Positions 7,679 to 16,747 of a stretch of 64,000 nt of DNA are shown here, piece after piece. Numbering within the stretch: the stretch's first letter is position 1; each line of letters opens with the position of its first letter. Location of the stretch: the NCBI GenBank assembly GCA_050184225.1, contig JBFXAN010000004.1:29743-93742 (forward strand), read 5' to 3'. The DNA comes from JBFXAN01 sp050184225 (lineage in GTDB: Bacteria > Chloroflexota > Dehalococcoidia > CAUJGQ01). The notes beneath the pieces are model-generated. The model made no database searches, had not been told where the DNA came from, and was given only the letters and a program-made list of their open reading frames with translations. Both the position numbers and the translations under genes were made by a program.

Positions 7679-10600
7679 GTGCCCGCTGCCTTTCGGCGCC
7701 CGCTGGTCTGTCCGGATCTCATCGGCCGCGATGCCGAAGTGAGGCTGTTGCGACACGCCATCGAGCGCGCGAGCGGCGGCCACGGTGAGACGGTACTCCT
7801 GGCCGGCGATGCGGGTATCGGCAAGTCACGGCTGGCCCGCGAGGCGAAAGCCGGCGCCGCTGCCCGCGGCATGGCCGTGCTCGACGGCGATTGTTTCCCA
7901 CAGGATCGCGCGTATCCCTACGCGCTGATCGTGGATATCACGCGCGCATGCCTCGCCGGACGTTCGCCGGATGAGGTCGCGGCCTTCGTCAGCCCATTCG
8001 GTCCCGACCTCCGGCCGCTGCTACCAGACGTCATTCCCTTGGTGGCCGGCGCCGCTCCGCCGATCGATCACCCCGAGCAGGCGGGCCGGCGGCTGATGGC
8101 GGCCTTCAACCGAATCCTCCTCGCCGTGGCGGCGGAGCGGCCCCTGCTGATCGTGGCCGAGGATCTGCACTGGTGCGACGACGCCAGTCTGGATGTCTTG
8201 CATCTGATCGCTCGGCAGGCAGCCGGGCACGCGACGATGCTGCTCGGAACGTTTCGTCCCGACGAGGCCGATCCGCGATTGCACGGTTGGCTGGCCGCAC
8301 TCGGGCGAGAACGTCTCGCCCTGGAGATCGACCTCGCGCCGCTGAGTGAGGCGAACGTCACGGCGATGGTGGCGGCGATGACCAAGGATGACCCCGCGCC
8401 CGCCGCCGCCGTGGCGGCGATGACGGCGCTGGCGGAGGGCAATCCGTTCTATGTCGAAGAGTTGCTTGCGTCGTTGCTCGAAACGAACGGTGGTGGACAG
8501 CCGCCGATCGCGAACCAATCGTTGACCCGCGGCCTGCAACACGCAGTGCTGGCTCGCACCCAGAGTCTCAGCGCGGACGCCGGGCGGTTGCTTCGGTTGG
8601 CAGCGGTGATCGGACGCCGATTCGACCTTGCACTGCTCCAGCGGGTCGCGGGACTGGGCGAACCCACGTTGCTGCCACTCGTCAGAGAACTGGCCGGCGC
8701 TCACCTGATCGTGGAGGAAGCACGCGACCGCTTCACCTTCCGTCATGCGATCATCCGGCAGGGAGTCTACGACGACCTGCTCGGCCGCGAGCGGGCCGTG
8801 CTGCACCGATCCACCGGCGAGGCGATCGAGGCACTCCATGCGGAGGCGATCGACCAGCACACCGCCGCCCTCGCCCACCACTTCGCCGAGGCCGAGGTCT
8901 GGGAGAAGGCGCTCCGCTACGCGCGACGTGCCGGCGAGCAGGCGCGGCGTCTGCACGCCCCCCGCGCCGCCGCCGAGCAATTCACCCGAGCACTCCAGGC
9001 CGCCGAGCATCTGCACCGGAGCGGGAATGCGGTGGAGGTGGAGAGCGTCCAGGCGATGCTCCCCGAGCTGCACCGCGAGCGAGGAGCATCGTGGGAGCAA
9101 CTGGGCGAGTTCGACGAAGCAGTGGCAGACTATGAGATCGCGGTGGCGCTTGCGTCGGCGCAGGGCGACCAGCGGGCTGAGTGGCATGGCGTGTCGGAGC
9201 TTGGCCTGCTCTGGGCGCGGCGCGACCTCACCCGCGCGGGGGTGTACTTGCGCCGCGCCCTGGCGATCGCCCGCAACCTGGATGACCCGGCGCTGATCGC
9301 CGGCAGTCTCAACCGTGCCGGCAATTGGCGGGTCAATGCGGCCACACCGGATCTCGGCCTGCCGTTGCACCGGCAGGCGCTGACGATCTTCGAGCGGTTG
9401 GGCGACCGGCAAGGCGTCACCACGACGCTTGACCTCCTCGGCGTGGCGAGCTACCTCAGCGGCGACTGGATCGGTGCAATCGCCTGGTACGAGCGTGCCG
9501 TCGCCGGATTCCGCGATCTCGATGATCGGCGCGGCACGGTCACGGGCCTGGCGATGCTTGCCTTCCTGGCCGGTTCGCGCGACGTGATCCCGGCTGCCAC
9601 GAATCTGATCACGGTTGAAGACGCCGTGCGCCTCGGCGAGGAAGCGGTGCGGCTCGCGGGCGCGATCGACTGGCGTGCCGGCGAGGCGTTCGCCCGCTTT
9701 CAACTGGCGATCGCGCTCGCTGCACGCGGTGATCTGGGCAGCGCGATCGAGCAGGGCGAACACGGACTCCGCATCGCCGAGGAGATCGAACATCACCAGT
9801 GGCGAACGCTGGGTCACTGCACCCTCGGGGTTCTGTGCATGGACCTGCTGTCGTTCGACATGGCCCGGTCACACTTTCAGCAGATGCTCGCCCTGGGACA
9901 CGAGATCAACTCGCCGTTCTGGGTCGAGTACGGCAGAGCGCGGTTGGCCGTTGCCGCCATCGCGCAGGGCGACGTGCAGGGTGCGGACCGTGTGCTCGCG
10001 ACTGAACCTGAAGGTGACTCCGACGGTTCCACGCCATCATTGGCAGGCTGGTGGGGACGATATGCGCGGACGCAGCGGGCGCTTGCCGTGGGCGAGCCAG
10101 CTCAAGCCCTAGCGTTGATCGATACGATTGCCGCTACAAGCCGGGACGGCTCCGGGCGGCGCGAACCACCGATCGTGGCGATCGCCGGCGCCGAGGCGTT
10201 GGTCGCGCTCGGGCGGCCGGAGGACGCGGAGGCAGTGCTCGAACCGGTGTGTGAGTTGATGCAGCGACAGCGGGTACCGTCGCAACTCTGGCGCTGCCAC
10301 GTCGCGCTGGGCAAGGCGTATCGGGCGCAGGGGCGCGACGATGATGTCCGGCAGGCGTTCGCGGCCGCCCGCCTGATCATCGACGAATTGGCGGCATCGC
10401 TGCCGGCGGGAGCGGAGCGAGACACCTTCCTGCGGCGGGCGACCGGCCTTCTGCCACGCGCGTACCGCCTCTCCACCCGGCGCGTTGCGGCGACACGGTT
10501 CGGCGGATTGACCGAGCGGGAGCGCGAGGTGGCGGCGCTGGTCGCACGCGGCAAGACGAACCGCGAGATCGCCGAGGCGCTGGTGCTGGGCCGACGCACT

Positions 10601-10735
10601 GTCGAGACGCACGTCGCCAATGCGCTCGCCAAGCTCGGCGCCGCGTCGCGCCGTGACCTCGCCGCCTGGGCGATCGCGCGCGGCCTCCTTGAGCATGCCG
10701 GCGGGCAGCCAGACACGCCGCCAAAATCTCCGTAA
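7679..10735 (+). CDS. Large ATP-binding LuxR-family transcription regulator (LAL / MalT-like)
   Basis: 1018 residues. An N-terminal AAA/STAND ATPase has Walker A GDAGIGKS (about residues 42-49) and Walker B LLIVAEDLHW (about 155-164), with a following sensor-like GTFRPDEAD. The middle (about 380-900) is helical and TPR-like. The C-terminus (about 945-1005) is a LuxR helix-turn-helix, LTEREREVAALVARGKTNRE. Such regulators bind a signal and ATP, then activate transcription. GTG 7679 is taken as start after AGAGAGA. No target is evident; the downstream DUF3237 and flavin oxidase genes lie on the same strand and may be regulated by it. Confidence 0.9.
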   Translation: MPAAFRRPLVCPDLIGRDAEVRLLRHAIERASGGHGETVLLAGDAGIGKSRLAREAKAGAAARGMAVLDGDCFPQDRAYPYALIVDITRACLAGRSPDEVAAFVSPFGPDLRPLLPDVIPLVAGAAPPIDHPEQAGRRLMAAFNRILLAVAAERPLLIVAEDLHWCDDASLDVLHLIARQAAGHATMLLGTFRPDEADPRLHGWLAALGRERLALEIDLAPLSEANVTAMVAAMTKDDPAPAAAVAAMTALAEGNPFYVEELLASLLETNGGGQPPIANQSLTRGLQHAVLARTQSLSADAGRLLRLAAVIGRRFDLALLQRVAGLGEPTLLPLVRELAGAHLIVEEARDRFTFRHAIIRQGVYDDLLGRERAVLHRSTGEAIEALHAEAIDQHTAALAHHFAEAEVWEKALRYARRAGEQARRLHAPRAAAEQFTRALQAAEHLHRSGNAVEVESVQAMLPELHRERGASWEQLGEFDEAVADYEIAVALASAQGDQRAEWHGVSELGLLWARRDLTRAGVYLRRALAIARNLDDPALIAGSLNRAGNWRVNAATPDLGLPLHRQALTIFERLGDRQGVTTTLDLLGVASYLSGDWIGAIAWYERAVAGFRDLDDRRGTVTGLAMLAFLAGSRDVIPAATNLITVEDAVRLGEEAVRLAGAIDWRAGEAFARFQLAIALAARGDLGSAIEQGEHGLRIAEEIEHHQWRTLGHCTLGVLCMDLLSFDMARSHFQQMLALGHEINSPFWVEYGRARLAVAAIAQGDVQGADRVLATEPEGDSDGSTPSLAGWWGRYARTQRALAVGEPAQALALIDTIAATSRDGSGRREPPIVAIAGAEALVALGRPEDAEAVLEPVCELMQRQRVPSQLWRCHVALGKAYRAQGRDDDVRQAFAAARLIIDELAASLPAGAERDTFLRRATGLLPRAYRLSTRRVAATRFGGLTEREREVAALVARGKTNREIAEALVLGRRTVETHVANALAKLGAASRRDLAAWAIARGLLEHAGGQPDTPPKSP

Positions 10736-10855
10736 GGCCCGACCCGCAAATCTCCGTATGTCTCCACGATGGCGGCGGCGTGGTCCGCGCCTACGCTCGA
10801 GATGAGGGTTGCCGGCAGGCGCCCGCAGTACACGAGACCTATAGGAGATTGAGCC

Positions 10856-11371
10856 ATGACCACCAACGGAACCAGCCCGCACATGCAATTTGCCTACCGC
10901 TTCGAGGCGACGATGACCGAGTCCATCCCGATCGGGATCACACCGGAGGGAGTCCGGTTCGACAATGTCTTCGATGGGGTGATCGTCGAGGGGCCGCACA
11001 CCGGCGCTCGGGTCCACGCCGTCGATCCGTTTCTCCTGCGCTCCGACGGCGTCGGCGTGATCGATGCCTACGAGCTGATCTCGACGACAGCAGGACAGCA
11101 GATCACCGCTCGTGTCTACGGTTATGTCACTCCACCCGCCGGAATGCAGCTCCCGCCGCCGGAGGTCTTGCTCCGCGCGGACTTCCAGTGGCCCGACATC
11201 GACTTCCCGTTGCACGGTTTCGTGCTTGCCAGCACCGGCGCGCGGGAACTCGACTGGATGAACCGGACAGCGTTCGCCATCGAGGGGACATTCAACATGG
11301 CGTCGCGCCGGCTCGCGATCGTCGGCCACTACCGCAGTTCCGCGCCGGCAGTGGCAGCGGCCGCTTCCTAA
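10856..11371 (+). CDS. DUF3237-like protein
   Basis: 171 residues beginning after an AGGAG ribosome site. The order of motifs resembles DUF3237/UPF0311 beta-barrel proteins: an N-terminal FAYRFEATMTESIPIG, a central GVIVEGPHTGARV, then LRSDGVGVIDAYELISTTAG and a C-terminal strand around GTFNMASRRLAIVGHYR (in part). It has no signal peptide. Family members are uncharacterised. It sits 90 bases before a flavin oxidase gene and may share its promoter. The assignment is by pattern only. Confidence 0.6.
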   Translation: MTTNGTSPHMQFAYRFEATMTESIPIGITPEGVRFDNVFDGVIVEGPHTGARVHAVDPFLLRSDGVGVIDAYELISTTAGQQITARVYGYVTPPAGMQLPPPEVLLRADFQWPDIDFPLHGFVLASTGARELDWMNRTAFAIEGTFNMASRRLAIVGHYRSSAPAVAAAAS

Positions 11372-11462
11372 CCAGACGATCCGTCCATCACACGCGTGCT
11401 TAGCGTGTTTGAAGAATGGGGTGCGAGCCTGCTGCGCCGCACCCCAACCAAAGGAAGAACCA

Positions 11463-12869
11463 ATGACAACAGAACAGAAGAACTCGACGATCATGCGATC
11501 GATTGCATCGACGACGGACGGACGGAGCTTGCCGCGAAGTCGCATCATCCTTCCCGGCGACGCCGGATATGACGCGGCCCGCATCGTCCACAACGGCGTC
11601 TACGACCGGCGTCCAGCCCTGATCGTTCGCGCCGAGAATAGCGCCGACGTGATCGCCGCCATCCAGACCGCCCGCGATCAGGGTCTGCCGCTGGCCGTCC
11701 GCGGCGGCGGGCACAGCTTCTCCGGCCTCGGCACGGTGGACGACGGACTGGTGATCGATCTCTCCCACATGAAAGGGCTGACGATTGACCCGGAGCGTCG
11801 CGTGGCACGCGCGGAGCCGGGTCTTACCTGGGGAGAGTATGCGGCGCAGGCACAAATGTACGGCCTCGCGACCTCCTCCGGTGACACCTCCAGCGTCGGG
11901 GTCGGCGGTCTGACACTGGGCGGCGGCATTGGCTGGCTCGCGCGCAAGCACGGCCTGACGATCGACCATCTGCTCGCGGCGGAGGTGGTCACCGCCGACG
12001 GCCGCCTGCTGCGCGTGAGCGAGCGCGAGAACGCCGATCTGTTCTGGGCGATCCGTGGCGGCGGCGGCAATTTCGGCGTCGCCACGGCCTTCGAGTTCCG
12101 ATTACATCCGGTCGGGACGGTGCTCGGCGGCATGGTCGCCTATCCCGGTGCGGACCTCAAAGCGGTGCTACGGGCCTGGGCCGCGTTCATGGCCGAGGCG
12201 CCGGATGAGCTGACCACGACCGCCTGGGTAATGCAGGCGCCGCCCGCGCCGTTCATTCCAACGGCGTGGCACGGACAGCTGATCGTCGCAATAGCAGTCT
12301 GCTACGCGGGCAATCTATCAATCGGCGAGCAGGTGCTGGCGCCGCTGCGGTCGCTGGCATCGCCGGTCGCCGATCTGATCGGGCCGATGCCGTACCCGGA
12401 AATCTTCGCCCTGACCGAGGACGTGACCGCGCTGGGCCGCGAGTATGACGTTCGTGCCGGTTACCTCGACCGCGTTGATGACGGGTTGCTGGAGACGATC
12501 GCGGCGTTCGGCCGGACGATGACCTCGCCGATGTCGATGGTCCACATCCGCGCGCTCGGCGGCGCGATGGCCCGCGTGCCGGTTGAGGCGACCGCGTTTG
12601 CCCATCGGGACAAACCATTCATGGTGATGCTGGCCAACATCTGGTGGGACAGCGACGCCGGCCCGCATCGACAATGGCTCGACTCATTCTGGCGTGCCGT
12701 CCGCCCGCACACCGCCGGCGCCTACGCGGGATTCCTCGCCGACGAAGGCGATGCTCGCGTCGCCGAGGCGTATCCAGCCGCGACCTACCAACGACTGGCC
12801 GCCGAGAAGCGGCGCTACGACCCAACCAACCTCTTTCGCTTCAACCAGAACATCAGGCCAACGCCGTAG
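11463..12869 (+). CDS. FAD-linked oxidoreductase, berberine-bridge-enzyme type
   Basis: 468 residues. The PCMH FAD-binding domain shows AVRGGGHSFSGLG, whose His is the usual covalent 8-alpha FAD site, then GVGGLTLGGGIGWLARKHG and IRGGGGNFGVATAFEF. The second covalent Cys found in bicovalent enzymes is replaced by Asp (SSGDTSSVGVGG), so a single covalent bond is expected. The C-terminus carries the BBE motif, YDPTNLFRFNQNI. These enzymes oxidise alcohols, sugars or alkaloid-like compounds using oxygen. No signal peptide is seen, so it is probably cytoplasmic. ATG at 11463 follows AAAGGAAGAACC. Confidence 0.9.
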   Translation: MTTEQKNSTIMRSIASTTDGRSLPRSRIILPGDAGYDAARIVHNGVYDRRPALIVRAENSADVIAAIQTARDQGLPLAVRGGGHSFSGLGTVDDGLVIDLSHMKGLTIDPERRVARAEPGLTWGEYAAQAQMYGLATSSGDTSSVGVGGLTLGGGIGWLARKHGLTIDHLLAAEVVTADGRLLRVSERENADLFWAIRGGGGNFGVATAFEFRLHPVGTVLGGMVAYPGADLKAVLRAWAAFMAEAPDELTTTAWVMQAPPAPFIPTAWHGQLIVAIAVCYAGNLSIGEQVLAPLRSLASPVADLIGPMPYPEIFALTEDVTALGREYDVRAGYLDRVDDGLLETIAAFGRTMTSPMSMVHIRALGGAMARVPVEATAFAHRDKPFMVMLANIWWDSDAGPHRQWLDSFWRAVRPHTAGAYAGFLADEGDARVAEAYPAATYQRLAAEKRRYDPTNLFRFNQNIRPTP

Positions 12870-12998
12870 CGGGGCATGTCGATTGATCGAGGCATCGTCG
12901 CGGCACTCCGGACGCCGGAGGTTGATTGAGGCAGTCATTGAGGCGCATACGAGATGCTCGTCGAAGCGGAACCCTGCCAGAGTGGAAAGGAGCGGATC

Positions 12999-13436
12999 AT
13001 GCGACGTAGTACGCACGCCGCCGTCATCGCCCTCGCCATGCTGGCGCTCGGCAGCCTGGTCGGTGTCAACACGGTCAGCGCCGAGTTGGAGCAGGCGACG
13101 ATCGATCCAACGGCGGCCCGGGCCATCGGCGGTAGCTATGCCGTCGTTACCGGCACGATCTCGTGCACCGCCGGCGAGACGTTTCAAATCAATCTGACAA
13201 TGGGGCAAAGCGCAACCGGCACCCATGCGCGAGGAAGCACAACCGGCTCCTGCACCGGCGATGCCGGCACCTGGAAGGTGACCGCGTTGACGCGGCTCGA
13301 CGACCCGTTACTGCAGCCGGGTTTGTCCCGCGTCTGCTGGAACGCGGCCACCTACCGGAATGGAGAGCGCGCCGACACTCGCCAGGGCTGTCGCACCCTC
13401 ACCTTGACCGAGTCAACGCTTGAGGCTGCCCGGTAG
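12999..13436 (+). CDS. Small secreted protein of unknown function
   Basis: 145 residues from ATG 12999, chosen because AAAGGAG lies 7 bases upstream and because a clean signal peptide then starts the protein (about residues 1-28, ending VNTVSA). The mature part contains four Cys (SCTAGE, GSCTGD, RVCWNAA, GCRTLT), which could form two disulfides outside the cell, within Thr/Gly-rich beta-like sequence. I do not recognise a family. It follows the flavin oxidase by 129 bases on the same strand. Confidence 0.65.
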   Translation: MRRSTHAAVIALAMLALGSLVGVNTVSAELEQATIDPTAARAIGGSYAVVTGTISCTAGETFQINLTMGQSATGTHARGSTTGSCTGDAGTWKVTALTRLDDPLLQPGLSRVCWNAATYRNGERADTRQGCRTLTLTESTLEAAR

Positions 13437-13568
13437 AGGCCCGAATCGCGAGGGCGTTCAGGCGATGTGCCGATGGCGCGGAGCACCGACGCTCCGGGTC
13501 AGTTCAACCAGCCGGCCGCGATCGAGCGGCCGGCGCCCCCACGGCCCCTTCCGGGCAATCCTGGGGAC

Positions 13569-13760
13569 TTACCGGTGACGGACCAGACCAACCGTGCGAG
13601 CGAGCGCGTAGAGGTTGATCCCAAGCCCCCAGCCGAAGGCTTTGGGCGGGAGGATGCGCGGATCATCCTTGTTCCACACGCTGGCCCTGAGGCGCGCCCA
13701 TGTCGGCCGACGCCAATCGTAGGGAAGTCCGAGGAACCGCCCGGTCTTTGCTTCTGCCAT
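13569..13760 (-). CDS. DUF5808-type small protein
   Basis: 63 residues from ATG 13760. The pattern FLGLPYDWRRPTWARL, then WNKDDPRILPPKAFGWGLGINLYAL, is typical of DUF5808 domains, which are short Trp/Pro-rich sequences often found alone or at the end of membrane proteins. The function is unknown. It occupies most of the gap between the secreted protein and the MFS gene. The remaining gap (13437-13568) holds a GC-rich hairpin around 13510-13531 (CCGGCCGC/GCGGCCGG). Confidence 0.72.
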   Translation of the reverse strand: MAEAKTGRFLGLPYDWRRPTWARLRASVWNKDDPRILPPKAFGWGLGINLYALARTVGLVRHR

Positions 13761-13803
13761 ACCACATCTCTGAGGTGTTGAACTTCGTCCCAACCCGATT
13801 GTC

Positions 13804-15150
13804 TCACATGGTCTGCCCCATGGCCCGCGTCTCGGTACGGGAGCGGAGTGCGAGCGCGGCCCGCTCAGCCATGAGAATCGCGCCGGCGGAGGCGATCGAG
13901 ATGCCGGTCAGCACCCAGAAGGGCACCGTGTAGCCGCCAAAGTGGTCGAAGGCGAGGCCGACGCTGACCGGTCCCAGCGCCCGGGCGACAGTGATGCAAA
14001 AGGCGAGCACGCCGCTGATGCTGCCATAGTGGGCGGGGCCATAGAACTCGGCGACCAGCGCCGCCCGCATCGGCGTCACCGCACCGAAGCCCGCGCCGAA
14101 GAGGACGACATAGACGGCCACCCCGGCCGTACTCGGCACGGTGAGGAGCACCACCAGCGCCAGCGCCTGCAAGAGGAAGATGAAGGCGGTGAGATAGGCG
14201 CGGGGGATGCGGTCACCCAGTGGTGTCAGGATCAGCCGTCCCGGCAGCGCCATGATACCGACGAGACCCGCGACAGTGGCGGCAAACCCCGCGCTGTACC
14301 CTCGCCCGGTCAGATACGGCACCAGGTGAACATGGAGCGCGATCTGGCCGAGCGTATTCAAGAAGAAGGCCGCCGCCATCCAGCGGAAGACCGCCCCGTT
14401 GAGCGCCTCGCGGACGGGGACGCTGCGCTCATCGGAGGAGTTGCCGCTTCCAGGTTCCGGCTGCCGGCGGCCGCCGCTCTGATCACCGCTTGGAGCATCG
14501 AACCCGGCACCAGGACCGTCATTGGGAACGCCGTCCGGCCCCAGGCCGAGGTCGGACGGACGGCGTCGGAGGATGAGGGCGTGGAGTGGGATGGTGATGA
14601 CGCCGAGGATGATCGCGAGCGTGACGAGGGCCGAGCGCCAGCCCTGTGTTTCGACGAGCCGGCCGGCGAGCGGGATAAAGATCACACTGGCAAAACCGGC
14701 GAGGAAAGTGAGGACCGTCAGCGCCCGGCTTCGTCTGCGCACGAACCAGTTGGCGACGACGACGAAGGCCGGTTCGTAGAGGACGGCGGCGCCCGCCAGG
14801 CCAATCATCGCCCAGATCAGGTAGAACTGCCACAGACTCTCGACCCGTGACCAGGCGAGCACGAGTAGCATCGCCACACAGGACCCGATCGTCATCAGCA
14901 GGCGCGGCCCGTGCCGGTCCAGCCAGCGCCCCGCGGGGATGCCGGCCAGACCGTTGACCAGTTGCGCCAGCGAGAAGGCGCCGGTGAGCGCTGCGCGGGA
15001 CCAACCCAGCTCCTGCTGCATCGGCGTGAGGAAGACGGTGAAGGCGTAGTAGAGCACGCCGAAGGAGGCCGTCTCGGTGATGGCCAGGGTCACGACCAGC
15101 ACCCAGCCGTAGTAGAGGCGCCGTTGCCGGCCGAACATCGATGCCACCAC
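13804..15150 (-). CDS. MFS transporter (monocarboxylate/oxalate-formate type)
   Basis: About 448 residues with twelve predicted hydrophobic segments, starting RRLYYGWVLVVTLAITETAS and including the loop-2 signature GRWLDRHGPRLLM of major facilitator proteins. The central hydrophilic loop (about residues 195-245) is rich in Asp, Gly and Ser. GTG 15150 is chosen because GGGAG lies seven bases upstream; ATG at 15207 would add 19 polar residues. It is divergent from the ArsR-ArsN fusion gene, so a shared control region is likely and export of an arsenical or organic acid is possible, but substrate is not shown by sequence. Confidence 0.82.
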   Translation of the reverse strand: MVASMFGRQRRLYYGWVLVVTLAITETASFGVLYYAFTVFLTPMQQELGWSRAALTGAFSLAQLVNGLAGIPAGRWLDRHGPRLLMTIGSCVAMLLVLAWSRVESLWQFYLIWAMIGLAGAAVLYEPAFVVVANWFVRRRSRALTVLTFLAGFASVIFIPLAGRLVETQGWRSALVTLAIILGVITIPLHALILRRRPSDLGLGPDGVPNDGPGAGFDAPSGDQSGGRRQPEPGSGNSSDERSVPVREALNGAVFRWMAAAFFLNTLGQIALHVHLVPYLTGRGYSAGFAATVAGLVGIMALPGRLILTPLGDRIPRAYLTAFIFLLQALALVVLLTVPSTAGVAVYVVLFGAGFGAVTPMRAALVAEFYGPAHYGSISGVLAFCITVARALGPVSVGLAFDHFGGYTVPFWVLTGISIASAGAILMAERAALALRSRTETRAMGQTM

Positions 15151-15223
15151 GCGGACGCTCCCTCTCGCCACGTTGAAACGATGTCTGTCAGTCTCGGTCA
15201 GACGCATCCGGCCGGCATGCGGC

Positions 15224-15252
15224 TTGACACATGCGTCACTGTATCGGAGAAT
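15224..15252 (+). promoter_or_regulatory. Sigma-70-type promoter for the ArsR-ArsN fusion gene
   Basis: TTGACA (15224-15229), a 17-base spacer and GAGAAT (15247-15252) lie 23 bases before the ATG at 15276. The -35 is perfect and the -10 matches four of six. Because the encoded protein has its own ArsR-type DNA-binding domain, autoregulation at this site is likely. Confidence 0.55.
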
Positions 15253-15275
15253 CGCGAAAACGGCAAAATCCGGTG

Positions 15276-16121
15276 ATGACGATGAAGACGCTGGAGCTCG
15301 ATCAGACGGCGGCGGAGGCGCGCGCCGTGCGGATGCTGCGCGCTCTTGCCAATCCGCTGCGCTATCGGATCGTGCAGGTTCTAGCAGACCAGAAAGAGGG
15401 GACCAGCGCCGGCCTCGCCGAGGTACTGCCGCTGGCGCCGTCCAGCCTGTTCGACCACTTGCGCGCCCTCAAAGAGGCGGGCATCGTCCAGAGCAGCGGC
15501 GACGGGCCGGCGATCGTCCACTGCCTCGACCCGTCCGCGCTCGAGTTTCTCGCGGCATCGTTGAGCGGGTTGGGGCAGCGTGCCCGTTCCTGGACGGGAC
15601 TGGTCGATTCGGCACGGCGAGAGGGCGGCATGGAGATACGGGACGCGACAATGGACGACGCGGCGGCGGTCGCCCGCATCTACAACCAGGGGATCGAGGA
15701 TCGCGTCGCCACGCTGGAAACCCAACTGCGCACGCCGGAGGAGCGCGCCGAATGGATGACCGCGCGCGGGCAGCAGCATCCGGTGCTCGTCGCCGTCGAT
15801 GGCGGCGGTGCGGTCGTGGGTTGGGCCTCGCTCAACTCATTCAATCCGCGCCCCGCCTACGACAACGTCGTCGATCTCTCCGTCTACGTCGCGCGGGAGC
15901 AGCGGGGGCGCGGCATCGGCGACACGCTCCTCGGCGCGCTCGAGCAGCGGGCACGACGGATCGGCTATCACAAGATGGTCCTCGCCGCCTTTCCGACGAA
16001 TGCGCCGGGGATGCGGTTGTACGAACGCCACGGCTTCCAGACGGTCGGCATCTACCACGAGCAGGGAATGCTCGACGGCCGCTGGGTCGACGTGATCGTG
16101 ATGGAGAAGATCCTCGGCTGA
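15276..16121 (+). CDS. ArsR-type repressor fused to ArsN1-like GNAT acetyltransferase
   Basis: 281 residues with two domains. Residues about 15-100 are an ArsR winged helix (MLRALANPLRYRIVQVLAD, then APSSLFDHLRALKEAGIV). Residues about 112-280 are a GNAT acetyltransferase of the phosphinothricin/arsinothricin type: IRDATMDDAAAVARIYNQGI, acetyl-CoA loop EQRGRGIGDTLL, and ERHGFQTVGIYHEQGMLDGR. ArsN1 enzymes acetylate arsinothricin, an organoarsenical antibiotic. A repressor joined to its resistance enzyme would sense and act in one polypeptide. No Cys pair of classical arsenite-sensing ArsR is seen in the winged helix, so the ligand may differ. ATG 15276 is chosen over 15231 because of the promoter position. 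Confidence 0.82.
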   Translation: MTMKTLELDQTAAEARAVRMLRALANPLRYRIVQVLADQKEGTSAGLAEVLPLAPSSLFDHLRALKEAGIVQSSGDGPAIVHCLDPSALEFLAASLSGLGQRARSWTGLVDSARREGGMEIRDATMDDAAAVARIYNQGIEDRVATLETQLRTPEERAEWMTARGQQHPVLVAVDGGGAVVGWASLNSFNPRPAYDNVVDLSVYVAREQRGRGIGDTLLGALEQRARRIGYHKMVLAAFPTNAPGMRLYERHGFQTVGIYHEQGMLDGRWVDVIVMEKILG

Positions 16122-16153
16122 GCGCCCGTTCAAGACAGCAACGACGATACAGT

Positions 16154-16231
16154 CTGTCACCCTGAGCGACAGCGAAGGATCTCGATGGTCTGATAATGTC
16201 CGAGATCCTTCGCTGTCGCTCAGGGTGACAG
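16154..16231. repeat. 31-bp perfect inverted repeat between convergent genes
   Basis: Bases 16154-16184 are the exact reverse complement of 16201-16231, with a 16-base loop. The arm (CTGTCACCCTGAGCGACAGC and onwards) is of a dispersed palindrome type common in Chloroflexota and other bacteria. It lies between the convergent ArsR-ArsN gene and a small minus-strand gene and may serve as a two-way terminator. Confidence 0.8.
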
Positions 16232-16240
16232 GGGGTGCGG

Positions 16241-16513
16241 CTACTCCTTGGCGACCGAGTCTTCGACCCCGCGGCTCGGCGGCCGCTCCTGATCGTGGGC
16301 GTCTGCACGACGGCCTTGCTCCTCCTCGGTCAGGCCGTGCTCCGATGCGCGCTGCTCCGCCGGGGCGCGGCCCTTGGCAAAGCGCGGCGTCCCCGACTCA
16401 TCGGTGAGCGCTGGCGGCGCGCTCTCGCCGCGCAATCGCTGTTCATCCTGCGTCGTCGCGAGTCGACTCTCGTCACTGCCGAAGTAGGGTTCGCTCGTCG
16501 TTCGTTCGGTCAT
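16241..16513 (-). CDS. Small hydrophilic protein, unknown
   Basis: About 90 residues, very rich in Glu, Arg, Ser and Gln, with no hydrophobic segment, so probably disordered or a coiled helix. ATG 16513 has GAAGGA at a good distance; an upstream ATG at 16537 is less likely. The sequence (for example TERTTSEPYFGSDESR) resembles no family known to me. Reality as a gene rests on the ribosome site and an undisturbed frame; in GC-rich DNA such frames can arise by chance. Confidence 0.4.
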   Translation of the reverse strand: MTERTTSEPYFGSDESRLATTQDEQRLRGESAPPALTDESGTPRFAKGRAPAEQRASEHGLTEEEQGRRADAHDQERPPSRGVEDSVAKE

Positions 16514-16707
16514 CGTCCGTTCCTTCACTCTCGCCATCCGGCATCACCACCCTACCGGCATGGTCAAACGGCGATACCCTCCTCCGGGGTAATTCCAGCG
16601 TTGGCTTACGGCCCATTGGCAGTATCATCACAGTGGGCCGGGTACGACACCCCGAACCCGACGCTACGGCGACGATGACGCACACAACACAACGGCCAAT
16701 CAGGACT

Positions 16708-16730
16708 CCCCTCCCCTGCGAGGGGAGGGG
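16708..16730. repeat. Palindrome CCCCTCCCCT-GCG-AGGGGAGGGG before the acyl-CoA dehydrogenase gene
   Basis: A perfect 10-bp stem with a three-base loop lies 17 bases before the ATG of the next gene, immediately ahead of its GGGGGAGAGG ribosome site. It resembles one arm of the longer inverted-repeat elements at 33018-33175 and 63818-63985. It could influence translation start by sitting next to the ribosome site. Confidence 0.6.
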
Positions 16731-16747
16731 CCGGGGGAGAGGTCCGC

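Noticed and set aside
8021..9817. Long minus-strand frame of about 600 codons inside the LuxR regulator
   Set aside because: It is a GC-rich shadow; the plus-strand protein has clear Walker and HTH motifs throughout.
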